NCBI GenBank assembly: GCA_021838765.1
Contig: JAKCCY010000027.1
Coordinates: 1 to 26,631, forward strand
Source of the DNA: Nitrospirota bacterium
GTDB taxonomy: Bacteria; Nitrospirota_A; Leptospirillia; Leptospirillales; Leptospirillaceae
Length of the DNA: 26,631 bases
Reading direction: 5' to 3'
The notes under the pieces are model-generated. The model searched no databases. It saw nothing but the letters and a program-made list of their open reading frames with translations, and was not told the DNA's origin. Positions 7,682-16,151 of the stretch are shown here, in pieces. The number at the start of each line of letters is the position of its first letter. The first letter of the stretch is position 1. A program made the position numbers and the translations under genes.

Positions 7682-8767
7682 TTGCCACCCTCTGGCATGA
7701 TCGAGAAGGTTCGTCCCCGTATCGAGGCAATGATTGAGCGATACAGGGAAATTACCGGTAAGATGGGGGATCCTTCGGTTTCGAAGGATCATACCCTCTA
7801 TATGAAACTTGCCAAGGACCAGTCGGAGCTCTCTTCGATTGTAGAGGCTTACGAACGTTTCTGCCAGATGGAAAAAGAGCGCTCCGATCTTGACGAGATC
7901 CGGAGCGATCCCTCGATGTCCGATCTGATCGGAGCCGAAGAAGAGCGGATCTCCCGGGAGATTGCTTCTCTCGAGGGTAAGCTTCTGGACTCGATTTTTC
8001 CTCCGGATCCCTTTGACCAGAAAAATCTTTACCTAGAGATCCGGGCAGGTGCAGGAGGAGATGAGGCGGGTCTTTTTGCCCGTGAACTGGGTCGCCTTTA
8101 TATGAGATTCATGGATCGGCATCGCCTGAAGGCCGAAATCATGGAAACGAGCGATACCGAAATCGGTGGCTCAAAAGAAATTGTCATTCACGTTCAGGGC
8201 CGTGGTGCCTACAGTCTGCTCAAGTTTGAGAGCGGTGTCCATCGGGTTCAGAGAGTGCCTGTTACCGAGGCGGGTGGGCGGATCCACACTTCGACCGTTA
8301 CGGTTGCCGTTATGCCAGAGGCAGATGAAGTGGATGTGCAGATTGATGCCAAGGACCTCAGAATTGATACTTTTTGCGCCTCATCCGCTGGCGGACAAAG
8401 TGTCAATACGACTTATTCGGCTGTCCGCATTACCCATATACCCAGCAATATTGTGGTTTCCTGCCAGGATGAGCGTTCTCAGCTGAAAAATCGGGCGAAG
8501 GCAATGAAAGTTCTCAGGTCTCGACTTCTCGAAAGGGAGATGAGTCGTCAAAACGAGATTATCGCCTCTGATCGGAAAAGTCAGGTTGGAAGCGGAGATC
8601 GCTCCGAAAGGATTCGGACCTACAACTTTCCCCAAAATCGGGTCACGGATCACAGGGTCGGTTTGACGCTCTACCAGCTTGACCAGGTGATGGAGGGGGA
8701 GATAGATCCATTTATCGGAGCTCTCAGGGCACAGGAGAGGGCTCGGGAGATAGAGCAGTTTGGATGA
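7682..8767 (+). CDS. prfA: Peptide chain release factor 1
   Basis: Class I release factor reading UAA/UAG, 361 residues from a TTG start at 7682. The TTG is preferred because AGAAGGG lies seven bases before it, whereas the internal ATG at 7697 has no such site. The codon-recognition motif is PVT (193-195, RF1-type PxT) and the catalytic motif is GGQ (237-239). The surrounding family features RAGAGGDEA, GVHRVQRVPVTEAGGRIHTST and QDERSQLKNRAKAM are present. Odd points: where nearly all RF1/RF2 have R-A-S-G-A-GGQ this has C-A-S-S-A-GGQ, and the usual N-T-T-D-S reads N-T-T-Y-S. The downstream neighbour prmC encodes the enzyme that methylates the Gln of GGQ. Confidence 0.96.
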   Translation: MPPSGMIEKVRPRIEAMIERYREITGKMGDPSVSKDHTLYMKLAKDQSELSSIVEAYERFCQMEKERSDLDEIRSDPSMSDLIGAEEERISREIASLEGKLLDSIFPPDPFDQKNLYLEIRAGAGGDEAGLFARELGRLYMRFMDRHRLKAEIMETSDTEIGGSKEIVIHVQGRGAYSLLKFESGVHRVQRVPVTEAGGRIHTSTVTVAVMPEADEVDVQIDAKDLRIDTFCASSAGGQSVNTTYSAVRITHIPSNIVVSCQDERSQLKNRAKAMKVLRSRLLEREMSRQNEIIASDRKSQVGSGDRSERIRTYNFPQNRVTDHRVGLTLYQLDQVMEGEIDPFIGALRAQERAREIEQFG

Positions 8768-8812
8768 AACCATTTCCTGTCTGATCGCGAATGTCTGATA
8801 AGTCCGTTTTCT

Positions 8813-8863
8813 TTCAAAAAAGGGGCGTTCATGGTAGATCATCCTACTGGCCATGAACGCCCC
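8813..8863 (-). terminator. 13-bp perfect hairpin with T-run on minus strand, over the prmC start
   Basis: GGGGCGTTCATGG (8822-8834) is perfectly complementary to CCATGAACGCCCC (8851-8863) with a 16-base loop. On the minus strand the stem is followed immediately by six Ts (A-run at 8816-8821), a standard intrinsic terminator although no minus-strand gene is nearby. On the plus strand the stem contains both the AGGGG ribosome-binding site and the ATG of prmC, so it could restrict prmC translation. Confidence 0.6.
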
Positions 8864-9721
8864 ATGACGGTTGATGAGTGGCTATCATGGGGAACCCGGA
8901 TGCTTTTGGAGCTTGAAGATGCTCCTGATCGGGAAGCAAGGGGTTTGATGGCATCGATTCTGGGAGGCGTCGGGTCTGTTGTGATCAATGGACCGAGACC
9001 ATTGCCTCCGGAGTTGGCCGACCTTTACGTCGAACGGATTGCTCGCCGCAGGAATAGAGAGCCGTTCCATCTGATCACTGGAAACGTTCCGTTTTACGGA
9101 ACGATTTTTTCGGTTTGCCCGGGTGTCCTGATCCCGAGGCCGGAGACAGAGCTCCTGATCGAGCAGATATTTCTCCGGAGACAAGGCTGTCCTCCCAAAA
9201 GCATTCTCGAGCTTGGAGGCGGATCAGGTGCCATCATCTGCTCTCTTCTTTCGCTATTTCCGGAGGCAAGGGGGGTCGCTGTGGATATAGAGCCGGCGCC
9301 GCTGGAATGTATGATGGAAAACAGAAAGCGGCTATCTCTCGAAAACCGTTTAAGCCTCTTGGCGGGAAATTGGGATGATGCGATTTTGCCAGGTCTCCCC
9401 TTTGACCTGATTGTCTCGAATCCCCCCTATATTGCTTCCGGAGAAATCATGAGCCTGATGGACGAGGTCCGAAATTATGAACCCCATCGGGCACTGGATG
9501 GTGGGGAGGATGGTCTCGACTGTTACCGGCAAATCCTGTATTCGGACATTCCTTACAGGGTGGCTTCAGGCGGTCTTATGGCGATGGAGATCGGTGCCGG
9601 TCAACGTTGGGCTTTTGAGAGCTCCGGACCGTTTGCTCTCATCGAAGGATTTGGTCCGGCTGAATTTGTATCCGATTGGGCAGGACATGATCGGGTTGTG
9701 ATCTGGGAAAGGAAGGATTAG
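8831..9721 (+). CDS. prmC: Release factor glutamine methyltransferase
   Basis: S-adenosylmethionine-dependent N5-glutamine methyltransferase acting on the GGQ Gln of RF1/RF2, 296 residues from this start. It has an N-terminal helical substrate domain, then REPFHLITGNVPFYG and PGVLIPRPETE (about 76-106). The SAM motif is ILELGGGSGAI (125-135), where the common Asp after the Leu is Glu. The catalytic NPPY is at 197-200. Start choice is uncertain: ATG 8831 has AGGGG five bases upstream but lies in a hairpin stem. ATG 8864 (MTVDEWLSW) matches the usual PrmC N-terminus better, yet has no ribosome-binding site. It sits between prfA and murA in one transcription direction. Confidence 0.94.
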   Translation: MVDHPTGHERPMTVDEWLSWGTRMLLELEDAPDREARGLMASILGGVGSVVINGPRPLPPELADLYVERIARRRNREPFHLITGNVPFYGTIFSVCPGVLIPRPETELLIEQIFLRRQGCPPKSILELGGGSGAIICSLLSLFPEARGVAVDIEPAPLECMMENRKRLSLENRLSLLAGNWDDAILPGLPFDLIVSNPPYIASGEIMSLMDEVRNYEPHRALDGGEDGLDCYRQILYSDIPYRVASGGLMAMEIGAGQRWAFESSGPFALIEGFGPAEFVSDWAGHDRVVIWERKD

Positions 9722-9724
9722 AGA

Positions 9725-10999
9725 TTGGACCGTTTCCGCATTGAGGGGAGGCAACTGTTAAACGGGACGATTCCTGTTTCCGGTTCCAAAAACGCGGCTT
9801 TGCCCATTTTGTTCTCAACCTTGTTGGGGGGGGGACTCACAATTGGGAATATTCCCTGTCTGAGAGATATCACCACTGCCATAAAGTTGCTCTCCCAACT
9901 GGGAATTCAGGCAGGTCATGATTCTTCCCGGGCGGCATGGGCCAGCAATATTTCCTTTTCCGAGCGGGATCTGACTCCGACCGAAGCTCCATATGATCTC
10001 GTGCGTGTGATGCGAGCCTCCATCCTCTGTCTTGGTCCCCTTTTGGCCCGACGTAAAAAGGCTAGGGTGTCTCTTCCGGGCGGATGCCTGATAGGAGCGA
10101 GACCGGTTGACCTGCACCTTCATGCCCTTCAGAAAATGGGAGCCCGCATTTCCATCGATCACGGTTATATTGATGCGTCAACCGATGGGTTGGTTGGCTG
10201 TGATATCCATTTGTCCTATCCGACGGTGACAGGTACTGAAAATATTCTGATGGCGGCAGTTCTTGCCTCTGGAACATCCAGAATCTCAAACGCCGCACAA
10301 GAGCCGGAAATTGCTGACCTTGCCCATTGCCTGGTGGCAAGAGGCGCCAAAATAACGGGAATCGGATCCTCCGTTCTGGAAATAACGGGAGTCGATGAAC
10401 TTGGGGATGCCAGATACGACGTGATGTTTGACAGGATCGAAGCAGGGACATTTCTTGTTGCCGGAGCATTGATGGGTGATCCCCTCTCCATTTCCGGAGT
10501 GCTTCCGGATCAGATGTCATCGATTATCGCAACTCTTGAAGAAATGGGAGCGGAAATTGAAATAACGGGAAACCGGATCACTCTTTCCCGAGTTCTTTTT
10601 CCACGGGGATCTACGGTGATGACAGATCCGTATCCAGGATTTCCCACAGATATGCAGGCACAGATTCTTCCCCTGATGGCAATTTCCACCGGACCGTCGA
10701 CGCTGATAGAAACCGTTTTTGAAAGTCGATTCACCCATGTGATGGAGATGAATCGAATGGGTGCAAACATTGAAGTCAGGGGATCTCATGCATTTGTCAG
10801 GGGAGAATGTTCTCTTGAGGGTGCATGTGTGATGGCCTCGGATCTTCGTGCCTCAGCTGGTCTGGTTCTCGCCGGTCTCGTGGCTCATGGAGAAACGACC
10901 GTCCAGCGGGTCTACCATATTGATCGGGGATATGAGAGGATCGAGGAAAAGTTATCCGGTGTCGGTGGGAAAATCTGGCGAGAAAGTGAAGAGGTCTGA
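9725..10999 (+). CDS. murA: UDP-N-acetylglucosamine 1-carboxyvinyltransferase
   Basis: First committed enzyme of peptidoglycan synthesis, transferring enolpyruvate from PEP to UDP-GlcNAc in the cytosol; 424 residues, normal length. Key residues visible: substrate-binding SGSKNA (K22, N23), catalytic C121 in LPGGCLIGARPVDLHL, the PGFPTD loop with the catalytic Asp, and the C-terminal RGYERIEEKL. The Cys (not Asp) in the loop marks the fosfomycin-sensitive type. The start is TTG at 9725, three bases after the prmC stop, with GGAAGGA upstream. A run of nine Gs (9826-9834) encodes part of an L-L-G-G-G-L segment. Placement just before hisG is typical of several phyla. Confidence 0.96.
   Translation: MDRFRIEGRQLLNGTIPVSGSKNAALPILFSTLLGGGLTIGNIPCLRDITTAIKLLSQLGIQAGHDSSRAAWASNISFSERDLTPTEAPYDLVRVMRASILCLGPLLARRKKARVSLPGGCLIGARPVDLHLHALQKMGARISIDHGYIDASTDGLVGCDIHLSYPTVTGTENILMAAVLASGTSRISNAAQEPEIADLAHCLVARGAKITGIGSSVLEITGVDELGDARYDVMFDRIEAGTFLVAGALMGDPLSISGVLPDQMSSIIATLEEMGAEIEITGNRITLSRVLFPRGSTVMTDPYPGFPTDMQAQILPLMAISTGPSTLIETVFESRFTHVMEMNRMGANIEVRGSHAFVRGECSLEGACVMASDLRASAGLVLAGLVAHGETTVQRVYHIDRGYERIEEKLSGVGGKIWRESEEV
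9826..9834 (+). repeat. Nine-G homopolymer inside murA
   Basis: TTG TTG GGG GGG GGA CTC codes Leu-Leu-Gly-Gly-Gly-Leu at about residues 34-39. A run of nine Gs is prone to slippage and frameshift mutation; the frame is intact here. Confidence 0.8.
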
Positions 11000-11015
11000 C
11001 AGAGGTGGTATTTCT

Positions 11016-11711
11016 TTGAATCGTTCGGAACGAATTGAAAAAAGCTCGGGAAAGGGAACGGGTTCTTTATCGCTTGCCCTGGCAAAGGGCAAGCTCCTGA
11101 CCGACACGATGGAGATACTGGAGAGTGCGGGATATCGCTTCCCGGACTTTTCCCCCGGGAGCAGAAAGCTGACATTCCTTTCAGAGGACGGTAGCCTTGA
11201 GATACTGATGGTCAGGGGATCCGATGTCCTGTCCTATGTGGAGTATGGCGGGGCCCATATGGGGGTTGTCGGTCTGGATCTGATTCTGGAGGAGGACAGG
11301 CCCGTTCTGGAACCGTTGGATCTGAAGATCGGTTTTTGCCGTCTGGTTGTGGCTGCACCTCTCGGTCAGGAAGGACCGCCTCCCCTTGGTCGTCCGATCC
11401 GTGTCGCAACAAAATACCCTCGACTGGCAGAAAAGTATTATGTGTCCAGAGGTGTCTCTGTTGAGATCCTGAAACTTCATGGATCCCTTGAGCTTGCACC
11501 AAAGGTGGGGTTGTCCGACCGTATCGTGGATCTTGTTGCCACAGGGAAAACCATTCGGGAGAATCATCTTGAAATTGTTGATGAAATCCTTGCCTCGACA
11601 GGAAGGATCGTTGTCAGTCGGGCGGCTTGGCCCCAAAGGAATCAGGCAATCAGATCTTTCCTTGAGAGGATTGTCCCGCATGTTCCGAAAGATCCCGTTA
11701 TCTCTTCCTGA
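11016..11711 (+). CDS. hisG: ATP phosphoribosyltransferase, short form catalytic subunit
   Basis: First step of histidine synthesis: condenses ATP and PRPP to phosphoribosyl-ATP. At 231 residues it contains only the catalytic two-lobed domain: SLALAKGKLLTDTMEIL at the start of the fold, RGSDVLSYVEYGGAHMGVVGLDLI in the middle, then VATKYPRLAEKYY, and the PRPP-binding DLVATGKTIRENHL region. The C-terminal histidine-binding regulatory domain of the long form is absent. In known systems the short form works in complex with HisZ, which is not in this window. I place the start at TTG 11016, with GAGGTGG seven bases upstream and 16 bases after the murA stop. The frame stays open further upstream inside murA. 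About 20 residues precede the conserved fold. Confidence 0.94.
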   Translation: MNRSERIEKSSGKGTGSLSLALAKGKLLTDTMEILESAGYRFPDFSPGSRKLTFLSEDGSLEILMVRGSDVLSYVEYGGAHMGVVGLDLILEEDRPVLEPLDLKIGFCRLVVAAPLGQEGPPPLGRPIRVATKYPRLAEKYYVSRGVSVEILKLHGSLELAPKVGLSDRIVDLVATGKTIRENHLEIVDEILASTGRIVVSRAAWPQRNQAIRSFLERIVPHVPKDPVISS

Positions 11712-11751
11712 CTTGACAGGATTTCCCATTCTTTGAGGAGTCTTTTGGCCA

Positions 11752-13098
11752 ATGAGTGATCCATCCATTTTTTCCGCGAACAGCCGAATTTTCACGCCCG
11801 CTTCTCCCATTGAGGCGGAGAATCTCCTTCGCCCGATTTTTGATCGTTCGGAAGATGCTGATGCTCAGGAAGTCAGGGAAGCCGTTCGGGAAATTCTTTA
11901 TGATGTCCGCACGAAGGGAGATGCCGGTGTCTTAAAGTGGGCAAGTTCTCTTGACGGTTTTTCAGGGGATGAGAAAGCGTTTGCAATTGATCCTGAGAGA
12001 CTTCCTGTTGCTTGGAACAGTCTTCCTGGCAATGTTCGGGAAGCTTTTCAGGAAGCCAAAAAAAGAATTTGCGATTATCATGTCTCCGCATTGTCCTTAT
12101 TGCACGACCACCTTCCTTCCCCGGGAAAGGCCGGATTCCGTCTGACCCCACTGGAGCGTGTTGGTATTTATGTTCCTGGTGGAACAGCAGCCTATCCTTC
12201 AACGGTTTTGATGACCGCTCTTGTCGCGAAGGTCGCCGGTGTTAAAAATATTGTCGGTGTGACTCCGGCCAGAAATGGAGAGGTTCCGCCCTCCATTCTT
12301 GCGGCTTTCCACCTGTCTGGCGTGACGGAGGTGATCGGTATCGGAGGAGTTCAGGCGATTGGCGCGCTGGCTTTTGGAACAGAGAGTGTCATGCGAGTGG
12401 ACAAGATTGTTGGTCCGGGGAACCGCTTTGTTGCAGAAGCCAAGCGTCAGGTATTCGGACTTGTGGATATTGATATGATTGCCGGTCCAACAGAAGTTGT
12501 CATTATTGCGGACGAGACCGCCAACCCCCGCTGGGTTGCGGCCGACCTTTTGGCCCAGGCCGAGCACGATACCCGATCGTCGGCGATACTTCTCACCGAT
12601 TCCCTTGTTTTGGCAAAGGAGACGGCCCGGGAAATGGATGAAATGCTCGGGAGCCTCCCGAGATCAGCCATTGCGACCGAGTCGATCTCCCGCTATGGAT
12701 ATCTCATGGTCGTTGGAGGAATGGATGAGGCCTTAAGGTTATCCGACAGGATCGCTCCGGAACATCTTGAGCTACATGTGGTTCAGCCGATGACCCTTGT
12801 TCCCCGATTGGCTCATGCGGGAGCCATTTTTATTGGAGAAAGCAGTGCGGAGGTTTTTGGTGACTACATGTACGGTCCGAGCCATGTTCTTCCCACTTCG
12901 GGATCTGCCCGTTTTTCATCTCCTGTGTCGGTTGAGACCTTCATGAAAAGGACCAGTCTGATCAGAGGATTCGGGAGCCCGGAAGAACAGGAGTCCATGG
13001 TTCGGATGACGGCCTTGCTCGCCAGGCTTGAGGGTCTTGAAGGACATGCGAGGTCCGCACTTCAGAGGGCATGTTTGAACGATAAAGAGACCATCTGA
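11752..13098 (+). CDS. hisD: Histidinol dehydrogenase
   Basis: NAD-dependent Zn enzyme for the last two oxidations from L-histidinol to L-histidine; 448 residues, slightly long at the N-terminus. Visible motifs: LERVGIYVPGGTAAYPS; GVQAIGALAFGT; VGPGNRFVAEAKRQVFG; the Zn-site AQAEHD; the catalytic Glu-His pair in APEHLELH; FGDYMYGPSHVLPTSGSARF; and the C-terminal His in EGLEGHARS. The ATG at 11752 has GAGGAG 11 bases upstream, 40 bases after hisG. Its TGA shares a base with the ATG of hisC (TGATG), so translation is probably coupled. Confidence 0.97.
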   Translation: MSDPSIFSANSRIFTPASPIEAENLLRPIFDRSEDADAQEVREAVREILYDVRTKGDAGVLKWASSLDGFSGDEKAFAIDPERLPVAWNSLPGNVREAFQEAKKRICDYHVSALSLLHDHLPSPGKAGFRLTPLERVGIYVPGGTAAYPSTVLMTALVAKVAGVKNIVGVTPARNGEVPPSILAAFHLSGVTEVIGIGGVQAIGALAFGTESVMRVDKIVGPGNRFVAEAKRQVFGLVDIDMIAGPTEVVIIADETANPRWVAADLLAQAEHDTRSSAILLTDSLVLAKETAREMDEMLGSLPRSAIATESISRYGYLMVVGGMDEALRLSDRIAPEHLELHVVQPMTLVPRLAHAGAIFIGESSAEVFGDYMYGPSHVLPTSGSARFSSPVSVETFMKRTSLIRGFGSPEEQESMVRMTALLARLEGLEGHARSALQRACLNDKETI

Positions 13099-14180
13099 TG
13101 AACTCCTGGATCCGGGAAGATGTCCGGACCATGAAAAGTCCCTTTCTCCAAGAACCTGCTTTTTCCATGTCCGGAGCTGATCCCTCGGAAATTTTCTTTC
13201 CTCTACCCTCCGAAGTAAGAGGCGCACTGTCCGACAGGTTGGCTTCTGTTTCTCTCAACCAGTATCCGGATCACAAAGCCAGTGAGCTGGTCAAAGCCCT
13301 TTCTGCCCTTTGGGGGGTTGCTTGCGGTAATATCCACCTGGGAAACGGATCTGACGAGATTATCCTGAATCTTTTCCTGGCAACCCGGGGGCCGGTGATC
13401 TGCCCTGTTCCGTCCTTTTCCATGTATGAGGTGATCGCCCATGTTGCGGGAAAGACCTTCATACCTGTGGATATGACAGAAGAATTTTCCATTGATCTTG
13501 AAGCCATGGAAAAGGTGATGTCCGTCCAGGATATTCCAGGCGTTCTTGTTGTGGCATCTCCCAATAATCCTACCGGACAGGCCTGCTCTCATGACGAGTT
13601 GTTTCGCCTCCTCGAACTTGCTCGAAACAGGGGATTTTCACTTCTGGTGGATGAAGCGTATTTCCCTTACCATAAAGAGAGTTTTGTGGGGGCACTGAGT
13701 CAATCAGACAATCTTCTTGTTCTTCGGACATTTTCCAAGATGGGCTTGGCCGCGATTCGCCTGGGGGTTCTTCTGGCAAGAGATACGGTGATCCGGGAGA
13801 TTGATAAGATCCGTCTCCCTTATAATCTGAACTCCCTGACTCAGGAGGCGGCTCTTTTTTTGATCAGGGACCATTTTCATCTTCTCTCGGAATCGGTTGC
13901 AATGGTGGTCCAATTTCGGGAAAAGATGGAAAAAGAGCTTTTATCAGTCCCAGGGCTTTTGTTTTTTCCCTCCCGGACAAATTTTCTTCTCGTCCGGTTC
14001 TGGCCTGGAACAGGGTCTTTGGTGTTTGCGAAACTTCAGGAAAATGGAGTTCTGGTTCGGGACGTCTCTTCGCACCACCCTTTCCTGAAGGATTGTGTTC
14101 GTATCTCGGTTGGATCGCATGAGGACATTGAAAAGCTTATGAAAATCTTGAGACATTTTTCTGAAGGGACAAGGTCATGA
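13098..14180 (+). CDS. hisC: Histidinol-phosphate aminotransferase
   Basis: PLP-dependent fold-type I aminotransferase turning imidazole-acetol phosphate into histidinol phosphate; 360 residues. It shows NQYPD near the substrate entry, GNGSDEII, the SPNNPTG motif (154-160), DEAYF with the cofactor-binding Asp/Tyr (D185, Y188), and the Schiff-base Lys in RTFSKMGLAAIRLG (K214). The C-terminal Arg in DCVRISVG binds the substrate phosphate or carboxylate in relatives. The start overlaps the hisD stop by one base and the stop overlaps hisB by four. An internal ATG at 13131 is a possible alternative start. Confidence 0.96.
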   Translation: MNSWIREDVRTMKSPFLQEPAFSMSGADPSEIFFPLPSEVRGALSDRLASVSLNQYPDHKASELVKALSALWGVACGNIHLGNGSDEIILNLFLATRGPVICPVPSFSMYEVIAHVAGKTFIPVDMTEEFSIDLEAMEKVMSVQDIPGVLVVASPNNPTGQACSHDELFRLLELARNRGFSLLVDEAYFPYHKESFVGALSQSDNLLVLRTFSKMGLAAIRLGVLLARDTVIREIDKIRLPYNLNSLTQEAALFLIRDHFHLLSESVAMVVQFREKMEKELLSVPGLLFFPSRTNFLLVRFWPGTGSLVFAKLQENGVLVRDVSSHHPFLKDCVRISVGSHEDIEKLMKILRHFSEGTRS

Positions 14181-14791
14181 ATACAGAAACAGGAGTCTTT
14201 GCCAACAGAACGTTCTCCGTTGAAAGGAAAACCCGGGAGACGCAAATTGTCGCCTCGCTGAATCTCGATGGGACAGGTCGTTCCAGAGTGGATACAGGTA
14301 TTCCCTTCCTCGATCATATGATCGACCAGATTGCTCGTCATGGACATATGGATATAGAGCTGTCCGTGAAGGGAGATCTGGAGGTGGACTTTCATCATAC
14401 GGTCGAGGATGCGGGACTTGTTTTTGGAGAACTTGTCGACAGGTGTCTGGGGGATCGGGTGGGGATTGCCCGTTTTGGACACTTTTTTGCCCCTCTGGAT
14501 GAATCTCTCGCACATGTGGTGATCGATCTCTCGGGGCGTCCTTACCTCGTATGGGATCTTCCTTTTGAGCGTGGAGAGCGTGTGGGAAATATGGATCCGG
14601 ACCTGATCATGGATTTTTTTCAGGCGGTTGCGGTGGCTTCACGCTCGACGATCCATGGCCGAATCCTTTACGGCAGGAACCTTCACCACAAGATCGAGGC
14701 GATCTTCAAGGCCTTTGCCAGATGTTTGATGATGGCGGCAGAGATCGATCCCCGTCAAAAAAGCGTTCCTTCAACCAAGGGGATATTGTAG
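14177..14791 (+). CDS. hisB: Imidazoleglycerol-phosphate dehydratase
   Basis: Mn-dependent dehydratase converting imidazole glycerol phosphate to imidazole-acetol phosphate; 204 residues. This is the single-function form, without the N-terminal phosphatase domain found in enterobacteria, so histidinol-phosphate phosphatase must be encoded elsewhere. The two half-repeats carry the metal motifs FHHTVEDAG and NLHHKIEAIFKAFARC, with GTGRSRVDTGIPFLDHM near the N-terminus and the KSVPSTKG tail. The ATG overlaps the hisC TGA (ATGA). Confidence 0.97.
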   Translation: MNTETGVFANRTFSVERKTRETQIVASLNLDGTGRSRVDTGIPFLDHMIDQIARHGHMDIELSVKGDLEVDFHHTVEDAGLVFGELVDRCLGDRVGIARFGHFFAPLDESLAHVVIDLSGRPYLVWDLPFERGERVGNMDPDLIMDFFQAVAVASRSTIHGRILYGRNLHHKIEAIFKAFARCLMMAAEIDPRQKSVPSTKGIL

Positions 14792-15430
14792 GTGAGCTCG
14801 GACAAGAAAGCACTGACAGCTGTTCTCGACTATGGTATGGGAAATCTGTTCTCTGTTTCCAAGGCTCTAGAGGTTTCCGGACATGCGGTGACCATGGTTT
14901 CATCCGGGGCTCCTCCGGAAGAGGCGACACATCTCGTTCTTCCGGGAGTGGGGGCGTTTGCCCAGGGAATGGAAAACCTCGTCGAGAGAGGCTTTGATCG
15001 GGTCATTCTGGACTGGATTTCTTCTGGGAGGCCTTTTTTGGGAATCTGTCTGGGAATGCAGCTTCTCTTTGACGAAAGTTTTGAGTTCGGCCATTACAGG
15101 GGGCTGGGTGTTTTTGAGGGATCAGTTGTCGGCTTTGATCCCATGAAGGGGAAGGTCCCTCACATGGGCTGGAACCAGATTGAGAAAAAAAGGGAAGTCG
15201 AGATTCTGAAAGGATTGCCGGACCAATTTGATGCGTATTTCGTGCACTCCTTTCATGTGGTTGCCAAAAAAGAACCCGATATTGCGGGCATAACGGATTA
15301 TCAGGGAAAATTCACTTCGATCGTTGCAAGTGGTCCTGTTTTTGGCGTTCAGTTCCACCCTGAAAAAAGCCAGAGTGCAGGTCTTGCGATCCTGGAGTCT
15401 TTTGCCAAATGCCAAAAAGGTGAAAAATGA
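14792..15430 (+). CDS. hisH: Imidazole glycerol phosphate synthase, glutaminase subunit
   Basis: Class I glutamine amidotransferase that feeds ammonia to HisF; 212 residues. The catalytic triad is visible: nucleophile C86 in LGICLGMQ, and H189 and E191 in QFHPEKS. Other family marks are DYGMGNLFSV at the N-terminus, LPGVGAF (oxyanion region), GLGVFEG and VPHMGWN. The start is GTG at 14792, directly after the hisB TAG, with AAGGGG upstream. Its TGA overlaps the hisA ATG (ATGA). Confidence 0.97.
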   Translation: MSSDKKALTAVLDYGMGNLFSVSKALEVSGHAVTMVSSGAPPEEATHLVLPGVGAFAQGMENLVERGFDRVILDWISSGRPFLGICLGMQLLFDESFEFGHYRGLGVFEGSVVGFDPMKGKVPHMGWNQIEKKREVEILKGLPDQFDAYFVHSFHVVAKKEPDIAGITDYQGKFTSIVASGPVFGVQFHPEKSQSAGLAILESFAKCQKGEK

Positions 15431-16149
15431 AGCTTTATCCAGCGATTGATATCCGGAACGGGCATGTCGTCCGATTGACACAGGGGGACTTCTCCAGGGA
15501 AACAGTCTATGCGGAAGATCCTGTCCAGATGGCTGCCCAATTCAAGGCAGCCGGCGCGACCCATCTTCATGTCGTGGATCTTGATGGTGCCAGGGAGGGA
15601 AGTCCTGTCAACATTGCGATCATCTCCTCCATTGTCCGAATTTTTGACGGATTTGTTCAGACCGGAGGGGGTATCCGTTCTCCGGAAATTGCTCAGAATT
15701 ACCTTGATGCCGGAGTTTCCCGACTGATTCTGGGAACTTCCGCGCTGACAGATCCGTTTTTTTTAAAAAAAATGGTTGAGCTCCATCAGGATTGTTTCTA
15801 TGTGGGTGTTGATGTCAAGGATGGTGCGATCGCCCTGAGAGGATGGTTGTCCGTTGATACCCGTGATCCCCTTGAGGTTATGGTCCGTCTGGCCGAGGAG
15901 GGAGTCCGCGGATTTGTCTATACGGATATTTCCAGGGACGGGCTCTTGTCCGGTCCGAATTTTGACCGGACGGAAGAGGTCAGGCACTCGGTTCGGGTGC
16001 CTGTCATCGCAAGCGGCGGTGTCACATCCCTGATGGATCTTCAGCAATTGCGGGAACGGGGAATTGATGGTGCGATCGTCGGCCGTGCTCTCTATACAGG
16101 GGACATGAATCTCTCTGAAGCACTTTCGCTTTTGCAGGGAAGGAGTTAG
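15427..16149 (+). CDS. hisA: ProFAR isomerase (HisA)
   Basis: (beta-alpha)8-barrel isomerase (5-ProFAR to PRFAR), 240 residues. Catalytic-type Asp residues are D8 in PAIDIRNG and D129 in VGVDVKDG. The two phosphate-binding repeats are QTGGGIRS and ASGGVTS, and YTDISRDG marks the second half-barrel. It is the single-function HisA; nothing suggests a TrpF role, but that cannot be excluded by eye. It contains an unusual T8A8 tract coding PFFLKKM. It overlaps hisH by four bases. Confidence 0.96.
   Translation: MKLYPAIDIRNGHVVRLTQGDFSRETVYAEDPVQMAAQFKAAGATHLHVVDLDGAREGSPVNIAIISSIVRIFDGFVQTGGGIRSPEIAQNYLDAGVSRLILGTSALTDPFFLKKMVELHQDCFYVGVDVKDGAIALRGWLSVDTRDPLEVMVRLAEEGVRGFVYTDISRDGLLSGPNFDRTEEVRHSVRVPVIASGGVTSLMDLQQLRERGIDGAIVGRALYTGDMNLSEALSLLQGRS
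15757..15772 (+). repeat. T8A8 tract inside hisA
   Basis: Eight Ts followed directly by eight As within Pro-Phe-Phe-Leu-Lys-Lys-Met codons. The tract is self-complementary, slippage-prone and A-tract-like. The reading frame is intact. Confidence 0.8.
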
Positions 16150-16151
16150 CA

